From Phycisphaerae bacterium (lineage in GTDB: Bacteria > Planctomycetota > Phycisphaerae > UBA1845): a DNA stretch of 61,937 nucleotides. Within the stretch, counting starts at the first letter, position 1. Every line of letters starts with the position of its first letter. This document shows positions 44,512 through 53,615 of the stretch, one piece after another. The stretch lies in the NCBI GenBank assembly GCA_029260075.1, contig JAJDDY010000002.1, forward strand, positions 1 through 61,937, read 5' to 3'. A program made the translations under genes and the position numbers. The notes under the pieces are model-generated. The model did no database searches. It was not told where the DNA came from and saw only the letters and a program-made list of their open reading frames with translations.

Positions 44512-45125
44512 GTTGATCTCCGACGTTGCCGTGAAGCAATCGCCCAACAGGCTGTCAGAATTCGGCACACGATAGACGCATGCCTTCCGTGAGGCAGCGT
44601 AGTGCATCTTCACGCCCGAATCTACCGGTGGCCCACTGCTCGTGCGCGGTGCCTGGGGTCAGGGTGCTGTGTCGTGAATGTGCTGTGTCGTGAATCCCTT
44701 CTCGACACTTGGTGCTGTGTCGTGAATCCTTTCTCGATACCTCCGAGTTGCGTCTGTGAAGCGGTGCTCGTGGAGCTGTCCGTGCGGGGATTCGAGGGGG
44801 AGCCCCTCACTACGCGAGATCGAGCCGATCGCCCCCAGAGGATGGGTGTGTCGTTGCTCACCGCCTCGCCCCTCGATAGGTTCCGATAAGCGAACGGCGG
44901 GAAAAGCCTTTCCTGATACTGATCGTGCACATTCAATCCGGGTGATCCCGTCCGGAAGCGGGCAGCCCGCCCGACGGCGACCCCGTCGATCCTCGCGCCA
45001 CAATCGCGTCCGGTCGAGATCGGTGCGGTTTTCCGGTTGCGTTACGGGCAAGCTGAATTACGATATGGCGCCGGGGGCGGCGTACGTTCGCCCTCCGGTA
45101 GCTCGCGGTGCTTGGAGAAGTAACG
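44512..45125. other. Intergenic region with R4 hairpins
   Basis: Divergent gap between DUF1015 and the 599-aa gene. R4 copies at 44667-44740. Remaining sequence (44741-45110) has no supported gene or repeat. Confidence 0.7.
44667..44740 (+). repeat. R4 covarying hairpins, three tandem copies
   Basis: Truncated copy around GTGTCGTGAATG, complete copy 44685-44708 (GTGTCG, TGAATCCCTTCT, CGACAC) and complete copy 44717-44740 (GTGTCG, TGAATCCTTTCT, CGATAC, one G-U pair). Confidence 0.85.
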
Positions 45126-46925
45126 ATGTCGGATATGACCGCTCGTAGCGGACACACGTTTCACATTCCGGTGATGGGGACGGCGTTCACCATCGATACC
45201 GCGCTCCGCGTCGCGAAGTACGGAATTTCGTCGGTGCTATCTCTCGTGGACGACGTCATGATCGAGCAGGTCCGCCGCTCGCAATGCAAGAGCGAGAACG
45301 TGCCGTATGAAGAAATCGGTCCGCGCGAGGAAGACTCCCGCGCGCGGCGCATCACAGCCTATCTCAATTTCGTAGATGAGCAGGTTCGCGACCAGGTCGA
45401 GGCGCTGCAGGCTTCACCGTTCGATGAAGCTGGCGACATCACCTTATACTACGAAATGCTTCCGGACTCGCCGCTCAAGAGCCAGTATGTCGAGATGCTG
45501 TCGACGGACGATCCGGCCGACAAGGCCCGGAAGCAGGATGAGCTCCGCTGCCTCGCCGTCCCCGGCGCCATCGACGTCAACATCATGACCAAGCTCGATC
45601 GTGATACATACAAAGGCACGACCAAGCTCGCCCCTGAGTTCGCGGACGCGATGTCCGCCCTCCGCGGCTATGCCAGGAGCACGCTGACTTCGTCCGTCGT
45701 GTTTTCCGCCGGCATGAACCAGCGCGTCTACACCTATGCGAGCACCTTCGCCGACTTCTCCCCAGACGAAAACGGCGTCATTAAGAAGAAAATCACCCTG
45801 AAGGTAAGCGATTGGCGATCGGCCATGATTCAGGGCAAGTTTCTCGCCCGGCGTGGCCTGTGGGTGTCCGAGTTCCGCATCGAGTCCGGTCTGAACTGCG
45901 GTGGCCACGCCTTCGCCACCACAGGGCTGTTGATGGGGCCCATTCTTGACGAGTTTCGGCAGCGCAAGATCGAGCTGCAGGATACGTTGCACAAAGTTTA
46001 CAACTCCGCTCGATCCTCTGCGGGTGAGTCTACGATTGACGCGCCTCTCGAGACGCGGATCACAGCACAAGGCGGCATCGGCACGGCCGCCGAGCATGAG
46101 CTGCTGATGAAGTACTACCGAATCGACGCCGCAGGCTGGGCCACGCCGTTCCTACTCGTGCCCGAGGTGACCAACGTCGACGACGCGCATTTAGAAATGC
46201 TTGCGACGGCCGGAGAACGCGACGTACACCTGAGCGATGCTTCGCCGCTGGGTATTCCCTTTTGGACGCTACGCGACTCCGCTAGCGAAGAATCGCGTCG
46301 AGAGCGTATCCGCGATGGCCGACCGGGCAGTTCATGCCCCAAGGGGTTCCTCGTCTCCAACACCGAGTTCACCGCCATTCCGATTTGTCACGCTTCTCGT
46401 TCTTATCAGAAGCGTAAGCTGAATGAGATCGAAGAGGTCGGTTACTCGGTGGAACAGCTTCCCGTCGTGCGCGAGGGCGTGCTGGCCAAGGCGTGCATCT
46501 GTCACGAGCTCGCCGGAACCGTGCTGCTCAACAAGCACATCGACCCCACCGTCAAGCCGGCCATCTGTTGCGGTCCGAACATCGTGAATTTCTCCAAGCT
46601 CGCCACCCTGCAGGAAATGGTGAGCCACATTTATGGGCGGCTCTCACTCTTAACTAACCCTGATCGCCCGCACCTGTTCATCCGCGAACTTTCGATCTAC
46701 GTGGACCATCTTCGCGATGAGTTCGAGAAGCATTCGCTGGACCTGTCCACCCGTGCGCCGAAGTACTTCAAAGAGTTCAAGGAAAACCTTCTTTCCGGAA
46801 TCGAATACTACCGCTCGCGGGCGGAGCACTTCATTGATGAGAAGCGCAACGGCTTCCTCGACGACCTCCGGTCCCTGCACGAGACGCTCGAACGAATGAC
46901 GCTGGCCAAAGCCATGAGCGAGTAA
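45126..46925 (+). CDS. Conserved protein of unknown function
   Basis: 599 residues from ATG 45126 with GGAGAAG 6 nt upstream. It begins FHIPVMGTAFTIDTALRVAK then YGISSVLSLVDDVMIEQVR. A central GLNCGGHAFATTGLLMGPI has a Cys in a Gly-rich loop that could bind a flavin phosphate or a metal. Another Cys-rich stretch (FTAIPICHASRSYQ, AKACICHELAG, KPAICCGPNIVNFS) lies at about 420-510. The last 90 residues are helical and charged. The repeated G-I/S-V and NCGGH patterns recall FMN-binding TIM barrels such as glutamate synthase-like proteins, but I cannot assign it. No signal peptide, so cytoplasmic. It stands alone. Confidence 0.85.
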   Translation: MSDMTARSGHTFHIPVMGTAFTIDTALRVAKYGISSVLSLVDDVMIEQVRRSQCKSENVPYEEIGPREEDSRARRITAYLNFVDEQVRDQVEALQASPFDEAGDITLYYEMLPDSPLKSQYVEMLSTDDPADKARKQDELRCLAVPGAIDVNIMTKLDRDTYKGTTKLAPEFADAMSALRGYARSTLTSSVVFSAGMNQRVYTYASTFADFSPDENGVIKKKITLKVSDWRSAMIQGKFLARRGLWVSEFRIESGLNCGGHAFATTGLLMGPILDEFRQRKIELQDTLHKVYNSARSSAGESTIDAPLETRITAQGGIGTAAEHELLMKYYRIDAAGWATPFLLVPEVTNVDDAHLEMLATAGERDVHLSDASPLGIPFWTLRDSASEESRRERIRDGRPGSSCPKGFLVSNTEFTAIPICHASRSYQKRKLNEIEEVGYSVEQLPVVREGVLAKACICHELAGTVLLNKHIDPTVKPAICCGPNIVNFSKLATLQEMVSHIYGRLSLLTNPDRPHLFIRELSIYVDHLRDEFEKHSLDLSTRAPKYFKEFKENLLSGIEYYRSRAEHFIDEKRNGFLDDLRSLHETLERMTLAKAMSE

Positions 46926-47242
46926 CACCCACCTTGGCGCTGGTACGTGAATCCCTTCTCGTACCCACACTTTCTTAAAGAACGCTGCTGCAGGGGCCGT
47001 GAAGGCTGTTGGGCGAGGATGGGCGCCTCGGCAGCGGTTCCATCGGCCGGCGTCCGCGATCAAATGGGTTTATCGGCGCAATGCGTCCACGTCGCAAAAC
47101 AGAACATTCCGACCGCAGGCGATTGATTTCCATGGCGCAATTAGGGTACGATGCGGTGCTGTGAAGCTCATACCTGGCCAGGTTGCGGGGCAGCCACCGC
47201 CGGTGCAAGACCACGCTACTTGCGATCATCTGGAGGGGGAAT
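46926..47242. other. Intergenic region with an R4 hairpin
   Basis: R4 copy at 46942-46965 right after the 599-aa gene. Sequence up to 47242 has the ribosome site for the next gene (GGAGGGGGAA) but no gene or clear promoter. Confidence 0.7.
46942..46965 (+). repeat. R4 covarying hairpin, third stem type
   Basis: GGTACG, loop TGAATCCCTTCT, CGTACC. The stem differs from both other types at paired positions, keeping base pairing. Confidence 0.85.
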
Positions 47243-50200
47243 ATGCAAAGATATTTACAAGCCGCCGTTGTAGTCGTCGCCGGGTTTATCACGAGCGCCA
47301 CCGCGCAGGCCGCGCACGAAACGGTCGCCAACGTCCCCGCAATCTCCGCGACGTTGGCCAACGGGAGGATATACTGGGCCATCATTGCCGGCCCGGACTG
47401 TTTTAGTGGGATAAGCCCCGCGAAGATTCAGAGGAAGTCTTCCGGGACAACCGGGTTCATCAGGACGATCCTGACCGGGACGAACTGCACGCCGAGTCCC
47501 GATCTTCTGCGAACCGACAGCGTCTACGTCTACTATGTGGACCGATCGACCGCGAACCAGACCATCAAGCGGGTGTACATCAGCAGTGGTAGTGAGCAAA
47601 CGCTGGCCACAGCGTCGGGCGCGATTTTTGATCTGGAGATTGACGACACCCACGCTTGGTGGGTCGATACCGCAGGCATCAAGAACGTACCGCTGACCGG
47701 CGGCGCCACCACGGTCTATCTGGCGAATGGGTTCTTCGCGACCATTAGCGAGATCGCACTGACGCGCTGGCCATCCGGGAATATCTACTGGCTTTCCGGT
47801 GTGCCTGGAAATTCACAGGTTGTTGCCTCACGTCTCAAGACGAGCAGCGGTACGATCACGCCATTGACGCCGGCCATTGACGCACCGGTTCAGTTGACGC
47901 TGAACAGCGCCGTCTACCACGACGATGTGTACATCTATTGGGCGGACAAGTTGGGCAATATCGGGCGTGTTCGCAACAACGGCACAGGCTTCGCGACCAT
48001 CTTCACAAATTCCGGATCGCCGAGCGTCGCGAGTATGGTCGTCGACAACACGCACGTCTATTGGGCACAGTCGACGGGCGGCACGAACGGTCTGATCCGA
48101 CGCGTGCGCAAAGCCGGAGGTGGGTTGGCGAATCTGGCCAGCTCGCTGAACTTCCCCCATTCACTCAGTCAAGACGACACCTTCATCTATTTCGCCGACG
48201 CCCAGCTGTCCCGAGTGCGCAAAGACGCGAGCGTACCGCTGCCGGATCTGAGTTGGGCGGGTATGGAAGTGACGCAGGTGATTCAGTCGATCCCAGCCAG
48301 TCCTTCGGTCACACTGATCGCCGGTAAGGAAACAGTCGTTCGGGCGTTTCCCAGCAGCAATCAAGACAAACCGAATGTGTTTGCTGAATTGCGCGGCTCG
48401 CGCGGCGGCGTCGCCTTCCCCGACTCGCCGCTTCGGGCGCGTCGCGAAACCGTGTTCCTAAGCACCGGGGCAGGCGTGGATCGCGATACGCTGGACGTGT
48501 TCGAATTTATCTTACCTCCTGAATGGCGAACGGGAACCGTAGTCTTGGAAGCCGTGATTAATCCGAATAGGAAGGTCGCCGAGTCGAATACGGGGAACAA
48601 CTCCATCAGCACAACCGTGACGTTTCGCTTCGCAGAGCGAACCTGTGTGCTGGCCGTACCGATCTCAACAGACGGTGGTGTGTATCGCACGACGGACCCA
48701 GGTTTTTGGGATATCATGGCCCGTTTTGAAACGCTTTGGCCAACGGCGGGCGTCAACGTCCGAACAACGGACGTCGTCCTCGAAGAACTGGAATGCTGTC
48801 GCTTTTTCGGTCCCTTTCCCCATCCCTACTTCGATTCGTATGAATACCAGCACGACGAAGACGTCATGTTGTTCAACGTCGAGGCGTTTCGATGGTTTTC
48901 GACTTTTCCCCTCGAATGCGACAACAACGTGTTCACTATGGGAATGGCACCACCTACGGCGGTCGGCGGTCCCGGGGGTATGGCCTATCGACCGGGAAAA
49001 TCATCGTTCGTGAAGATGCGGTCGACTGGTTGGGGTCCGCAGTTCAATCGACCCACCGCCGGGTCTGTGATGGCGCAAGAGTTAGGCCACAACCGCGGAC
49101 GCCGCCACGTGAGTTGCGGTTGCCCAACCAACCTCGACCTTAGTTATCCTTACTGTGTCGGCACGGAATGTTGTGACGAGTGTTGTGCGGACGCTGATGA
49201 CACCTGCGACCCGAACTTGGCGCCAACTTGTAGAGACATCGGTCCGTCCGGGAGCGATACGGATTTTTGGGGTTACGATGTGCTAACCAACACGGCCGTT
49301 CCGCCGCTTGGCAATCGAGATTTCATGTCCTATTGCGGACCCACGTGGGTATCCGACTACACCTGGGAGGCGCTGGCGAGTTCCTTCACGGCGGCCGAGT
49401 CGATTGCGGAGCCTCCTTCGGAGCGCGTGGCGCGGCTTGGCAATGGTATTATTCCGGCGTTGGAAACAGGCGAAGTGGCCCAAGCGGCGGGGGGGCTTGA
49501 CTGCTGCGAAGTGAATGGCGGAGCAGGCTGTAGCGATGCGTTTTGCCAGGAACTCGTGTGCGCGTGCGACTCGTTCTGCTGTACGAACCAGTGGGACATC
49601 GGTTGTGCTACGAACGGTTTCGCCGACGCGGGCTGTGGTGCAATGCGGCTGTGTGGACAGTGCTACGACATAGCGCCGCAGACATTGCAAATTGGCGGTA
49701 TCGTCTATCCGGCTGAAGCTCGTGCAGACTTCGCGATCCTCATGGTGACGCCTGAAGGACTTTTGACGTCTCCGACCGGTCCTAACCTCCTACCTGCCCC
49801 GTCGGTGGCCAATGTTCCAGGTGTTCTCTTGCTTGAGTTGCTTGACGCGTCGGGAACACAGTTGAGTGCTTATGACATCGAGTTGGCTGAGACTTCCGGG
49901 CATAGTGCGCTCGCTGTCCAATCGTTCACTGCGTTGGTTCCATTTGCTCCGGGAACCACGACCGTGCGTCTGTCGCGCCAAGGGGAAACCCTTGTCGAGC
50001 GTACCGCCGGTCCCACCCCGCCGACCCTTCAAATTCTCACGCCGGCGCGCGACTCGTTGCAAGGACCGGACCTTACGATCTCCTGGATGGGTAACGACGC
50101 CGATGAAGACACGTTGACCTATTCCGTGCAGTACTCGCCGGACAGCGGGCTGACGTGGCATGTCTTGGCGCCGAACTATCCCCATGACCAATCCGGACAA

Positions 50201-51946
50201 ACGACGATGGTCGTTCCCAACATCAGTTCGCTTACCTTCCCTGGATCAAGGAACCAAACATCACCCGGTTCATCGCGCGTTCGCATCATCGCCAATGACG
50301 GGATCCACACGACCATGGCCATTAGCGAACCGTTTCGCGTGGCTGGCCATGCGCCAACGTCCACCATTCTTCAGCCCACAGAGGGACAGCACTTCTTCCA
50401 CACGGACCAGATTATTCTTCGTGGTCGTGGCAATGATGCGGAGAACGGTCGGCTCGTACGTGGTGGGCTCGAATGGCGTCTGGGTCTCTTGAATGCGTTC
50501 GCAACTGGTGAAGAAACCACGCTTGAAGGGTTGGCGCCAGGGAACTATGCCATCTTCCTTTTTGTAACAGATCAAGATGGCCAAACCGGAGCCGACATCG
50601 TCCGGATCACAGTAGATCGATATCCGATCACCGACAGCGACTGCTGTGTCGGCAGGAGCGTGCCCGGTTGCGATGATTCGGCCTGCCGCAGCAAGGTTTG
50701 CGCCGCCGATTCGTTCTGCTGCAGCACCCGGTGGGATTCGACGTGTGCAGGCAGTGGTCCGAATGGGGCGAAGACGCTTTGCAACGACATTTGCGCGGGA
50801 GAACCGCGCGATACGGATGTTGATGACGTTCCCGACCTTGCCGACAACTGCCCGTTCGACAGTAACGCCGATCAGGCTGACGGCGACGGCGACGGATTGG
50901 GTGACGCTTGCGACAATTGCCCAACGATTGCGAACGCCAATCAGCTGGACTTGGATGGGGATGACGTTGGTGACGCTTGCGACCTGTGTCCCACAGCCGT
51001 CGATTCGGAGAACGATCAGGACAACGATGGCGTGTGCTACAATGACAATTGTCCCGACACGCCGAATCCGCAGCAGGCTGATTCCGACGGCGATGGTGTC
51101 GGAGACGCGTGCGACAACTGCCCCAACTTCTCTAACGCTGTTCAGATCGATTGCAATCGCAACGGACTGGGCGACCTGTGCGAGATTCAAGACAACTCGG
51201 CGTTGGATTGCAACGGGAACGGTAGACCTGACGAGTGTGACATTGCGTCACAGTTCTCGGAAGACGTGAATCGGGATGGACTTCCCGACGAATGTGCAGT
51301 CTGCGGATGGGTGCAATGGCCCTCGATTCGCGGTGGCAATGACCACTATTACCTTGGCGTCGCCTCGGGTAATGCGCTCTCCTGGAACGAAGCCAAGGCA
51401 GCCGCACAAGACGCCGGCGGATATCTCGCATCCATCCTGAGCAAGGAAGAGAACGCGTTCGTGTATTCGCTGATCGATTCACCACGGTTCTGGACGCCGC
51501 CGAACAACGGCGGTTCGGGATTCGGTCCGTGGATTGGCGGATTTCAACCACCGGGATCGGTGGAACCTGATGGCGGTTGGTCGTGGACTAGCGGAGAAAC
51601 TTGGAGCTATGTCAACTGGGACAAGGGTGAGCCGAACAACGTCAACAACAGCGAAGACTCGCTTCACTTCCTAAGTGGAGGCTCTGCCATGGGTCCGTTT
51701 TGGAATGATGCGCCCTCTAACCTACCCATCGTCGGCTACGTTATCGAGCGCGACAGCAGTCCCCAAGTCGCGGATTGCAACAACAATTGCGTCGTAGAGC
51801 TGATCGACTACCGCTGTTTCCTTGAGTGCTTCGCCGGGCCGCAAGTCGGCACGTCCACCGAGTGCGAGCGATTCGACTTCGACGGCGATGCCGACGTCGA
51901 TATGGAAGACCACCAGCGATTCCAAATCCTGTTCGAGGGACCGTAA
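47243..51946 (+). CDS. Giant secreted multidomain protein with propeller, CARDB, zincin-like, TSP3 and C-type lectin domains
   Basis: 1567 residues from ATG 47243 (GGAGGGGG upstream). Signal peptide ends at about TAQA-A (24). Order: YWTD-like propeller (30-350; repeats of '[17 protein letters not shown]' type); CARDB (about 358-490); metalloprotease-like domain (about 495-740) with [11 protein letters not shown] at 612-622; a Cys-rich 'FCC..WD..C' module (about 752-800); Ig/FN3-like region; a second Cys-rich module (about 1132-1185); TSP3 repeats (1191-1302); C-type lectin-like domain (1355-1502, [24 protein letters not shown]); dockerin-like tail. The first zinc His of HExxH is Gln612, so proteolysis is uncertain. 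Likely a surface adhesin or hydrolase-like scaffold. Confidence 0.9.
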   Translation: MQRYLQAAVVVVAGFITSATAQAAHETVANVPAISATLANGRIYWAIIAGPDCFSGISPAKIQRKSSGTTGFIRTILTGTNCTPSPDLLRTDSVYVYYVDRSTANQTIKRVYISSGSEQTLATASGAIFDLEIDDTHAWWVDTAGIKNVPLTGGATTVYLANGFFATISEIALTRWPSGNIYWLSGVPGNSQVVASRLKTSSGTITPLTPAIDAPVQLTLNSAVYHDDVYIYWADKLGNIGRVRNNGTGFATIFTNSGSPSVASMVVDNTHVYWAQSTGGTNGLIRRVRKAGGGLANLASSLNFPHSLSQDDTFIYFADAQLSRVRKDASVPLPDLSWAGMEVTQVIQSIPASPSVTLIAGKETVVRAFPSSNQDKPNVFAELRGSRGGVAFPDSPLRARRETVFLSTGAGVDRDTLDVFEFILPPEWRTGTVVLEAVINPNRKVAESNTGNNSISTTVTFRFAERTCVLAVPISTDGGVYRTTDPGFWDIMARFETLWPTAGVNVRTTDVVLEELECCRFFGPFPHPYFDSYEYQHDEDVMLFNVEAFRWFSTFPLECDNNVFTMGMAPPTAVGGPGGMAYRPGKSSFVKMRSTGWGPQFNRPTAGSVMAQELGHNRGRRHVSCGCPTNLDLSYPYCVGTECCDECCADADDTCDPNLAPTCRDIGPSGSDTDFWGYDVLTNTAVPPLGNRDFMSYCGPTWVSDYTWEALASSFTAAESIAEPPSERVARLGNGIIPALETGEVAQAAGGLDCCEVNGGAGCSDAFCQELVCACDSFCCTNQWDIGCATNGFADAGCGAMRLCGQCYDIAPQTLQIGGIVYPAEARADFAILMVTPEGLLTSPTGPNLLPAPSVANVPGVLLLELLDASGTQLSAYDIELAETSGHSALAVQSFTALVPFAPGTTTVRLSRQGETLVERTAGPTPPTLQILTPARDSLQGPDLTISWMGNDADEDTLTYSVQYSPDSGLTWHVLAPNYPHDQSGQTTMVVPNISSLTFPGSRNQTSPGSSRVRIIANDGIHTTMAISEPFRVAGHAPTSTILQPTEGQHFFHTDQIILRGRGNDAENGRLVRGGLEWRLGLLNAFATGEETTLEGLAPGNYAIFLFVTDQDGQTGADIVRITVDRYPITDSDCCVGRSVPGCDDSACRSKVCAADSFCCSTRWDSTCAGSGPNGAKTLCNDICAGEPRDTDVDDVPDLADNCPFDSNADQADGDGDGLGDACDNCPTIANANQLDLDGDDVGDACDLCPTAVDSENDQDNDGVCYNDNCPDTPNPQQADSDGDGVGDACDNCPNFSNAVQIDCNRNGLGDLCEIQDNSALDCNGNGRPDECDIASQFSEDVNRDGLPDECAVCGWVQWPSIRGGNDHYYLGVASGNALSWNEAKAAAQDAGGYLASILSKEENAFVYSLIDSPRFWTPPNNGGSGFGPWIGGFQPPGSVEPDGGWSWTSGETWSYVNWDKGEPNNVNNSEDSLHFLSGGSAMGPFWNDAPSNLPIVGYVIERDSSPQVADCNNNCVVELIDYRCFLECFAGPQVGTSTECERFDFDGDADVDMEDHQRFQILFEGP

Positions 51947-52002
51947 CAGTCTGTCGCGCCAGTGCGTCGTCACGATTCAGTTGACAGGTTGGTCCGAACC
52001 CG

Positions 52003-52084
52003 ACCGAGCCGCGACCGTGAGGGAGCGTTTGCAAGCCGTCGCCACCGGCGCTCAATCGTCCGCTTCCTTACTGACGCGGCTCGG
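52003..52084. repeat. R2 palindromic repeat, long-loop form
   Basis: CCGAGCCGCGACCGTGAGGG and TTCCTTACTGACGCGGCTCGG pair at the ends with a GC-rich loop of about 30 bp. Confidence 0.85.
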
Positions 52085-52119
52085 TAAGCCCTTTCATCGA
52101 TGTGTGACAGAACGCCAGC

Positions 52120-52188
52120 CGCCTGTGAAAACAGTGGGGCACCGGCTTCCAGCCAGTGATCAATTGGCGATTTCCCGTCTTGACGGGC
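52120..52188 (+). repeat. R1 element, partial
   Basis: GCCTGTGAAAACAGTGGGGC, core with one change (CCAGCCAGTGATC), AATTGGCGATTTCCCGTC, TTGACGGGCG. Confidence 0.8.
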
Positions 52189-52368
52189 GTGCAACAGGCG
52201 GTCGCAGGCGGGCTCGCGGCGGGGCATACAAACTCCCACGGCGTCCAATGGATGCGTGCGCCGTCGGCGGACGCAACGATGTCTCGATCAGCGAACGTCT
52301 CTCAGCATTACGTCGACGTTCACCCGGTCAGTTTGCGCCACCAACCAAAATCGAACAATGATTTGCAA

Positions 52369-52441
52369 CTGGGCTGGTAGGACTCGAACCTACAACCTTC
52401 TGATCCAGAGTCAGACGTTCTGCCAATTGAACTACAGCCCA
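52369..52441 (-). tRNA. tRNA-Gln (anticodon CUG)
   Basis: Acceptor stem TGGGCTG pairs with CAGCCCA (7 bp, U1-A72), discriminator G73. The anticodon stem is TCTGA / TCAGA around loop CTCTGGA, giving CUG. The T arm has GTAGG TTCGAGT CCTAC. The U1-A72 pair and G73 are known glutamine identity elements. No encoded CCA follows. Confidence 0.96.
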
Positions 52442-52452
52442 TTGTTTTCCGG

Positions 52453-52481
52453 ATTGAATCGTACGTACTCCACGATGTCAA
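52453..52481 (-). promoter_or_regulatory. Sigma-70 promoter of tRNA-Gln
   Basis: On the minus strand TTGACA (perfect, 52481-52476), 17-nt spacer, TTCAAT (52458-52453), 12 nt before the tRNA 5' end. Confidence 0.7.
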
Positions 52482-52616
52482 GGCTGGTGCGTGTCGACCC
52501 GTCCGTAAACCTTGGTCAGTCCGGTCGACGTCGCACCGCCGACGCACAGTTGGCGACGCTGACCGGCAACGAGTTTGATTGAGCGCGGTGGCTCGGGTGG
52601 ACCGTCGACGGCGCTA

Positions 52617-52901
52617 CTACGTCGCGGGCGTGCCCGGCTTTTCTGAGTTGTCGACGGCGCGCGGTGGCTTGGTCGATTCGGCTGGCTGATCCGCGTTCGT
52701 AGCGGGCGGTGAATCGAGCAGTGATTGGGTGTCAATGTCCTGCTTGACGTCGCGGAGCCCTCGCTTGAACTCGACGATGCTCTTGCCGATGGAGCGGGCC
52801 ACGTCGGGCAGTCGTCGGCCAAAGATGAGCAACGCAATCGCGCCCACGATAACCATTTCCATGCCGCCGGGCATGCCAATCGCCAACACGGAGAGATTCA
52901 T
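52617..52901 (-). CDS. tatA: Sec-independent protein translocase TatA/E subunit
   Basis: 94 residues from ATG 52901 with AGGA 8 nt upstream. N-terminal membrane helix (VLAIGMPGGMEMVIVGAIAL), hinge FGRRLPDVARSIGKS, then an amphipathic helix (IVEFKRGLRDVKQDI) and an unstructured Pro/Ala/Glu-rich tail. It forms the pore component of twin-arginine export of folded proteins. tatB/tatC are not adjacent. A strong promoter lies upstream (52962-52991), so it is probably monocistronic. Confidence 0.95.
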   Translation of the reverse strand: MNLSVLAIGMPGGMEMVIVGAIALLIFGRRLPDVARSIGKSIVEFKRGLRDVKQDIDTQSLLDSPPATNADQPAESTKPPRAVDNSEKPGTPAT

Positions 52902-52961
52902 GACGTCGTTCCTCGTGGTGCCCGGAGGCTGCATGAGCATCTCACAGCAGCACCAGCACAC

Positions 52962-52991
52962 ATTATACGCACGTTCCGTCCGTACGGTCAA
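52962..52991 (-). promoter_or_regulatory. Sigma-70 promoter of tatA
   Basis: On the minus strand TTGACC (52991-52986), 18-nt spacer, TATAAT (perfect, 52967-52962). Transcription should start about 55 nt before the tatA ATG. Confidence 0.8.
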
Positions 52992-53029
52992 AATGCCATC
53001 AGATCGCCCGGCAAGCGTGCCCTGATTCA

Positions 53030-53615
53030 TCGGCCCACACAGGCTGTGACCGCACCTATTCTCGGAACACACGCGGCTGCGTCGCCGAGTACTGGTCCCC
53101 GTCGCATGCATGCGGTTGAAACGCAGTGGCCCCTGGTGGCCCACCTCATGCGGTCGTTTGCGTAATCGGCATGCGGCGAAGGCAGCCGTTCTACAGAGTA
53201 CCCAGGTCCTGCGCAGACCGCCGTCGCTTACTGGGAACGTGTAAACCACTATGAAATAAGTGGTTACGTGCCGTTCGGTGATGCGGTGTGCAATTCGCTA
53301 AACTGCGCGGCGCAGCCATGTTTCGAGGATGGCGACCGGCCTAGCGATGCCGCGAGGGGCGAATCTCGGCGCAAAGCGCGAAGTCAGCGCAAGGGGAATC
53401 AGTCAAATGCGCTGCGATAGCGTGGCGCTTCGGCGGTTTCGCGGTGGCGATTCGGATCGTCAGTGGTTGGCGGATGGCGTGCGAAGCGTGTTCGGACGGC
53501 GTTCGATGCGGGATCGATGCCGGTTCGATGTACTGCGCTGTGTAGGTGTTGTGCATGACTCTCACATCTTGCGTTGCGCAGTATCTCTTGTCCGGTGATG
53601 CCGATCACCACCAAG
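53030..53615. other. Boundary region between tatA and the phage island
   Basis: No supported gene. Contains an inverted repeat AACCACT / AGTGGTT (53244-53265, 8-nt spacer ATGAAATA). Composition becomes G+C-rich and repetitive in 53320-53600 (GCGAAGTCAGCGC, GGCGATTCGG). The left end of the phage island should lie here, but no att repeat can be identified without the right end. Confidence 0.5.

Larger units (their letters stand above)
51947..52368. other. Intergenic region with R2 and R1 repeats
   Basis: R2 copy at 52003-52084 and R1 partial at 52120-52188. The rest, up to the tRNA, has no supported gene. Confidence 0.7.

Noticed and set aside
44602-44889. 95-codon plus-strand frame containing CCVVNPFS-like peptides
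   Set aside because: The peptides are translations of the tandem R4 hairpins; no ribosome site.
47140-47242. Possible riboswitch-like leader before the giant protein gene
   Set aside because: GC-rich with small hairpins, but no recognisable conserved core of any known class.
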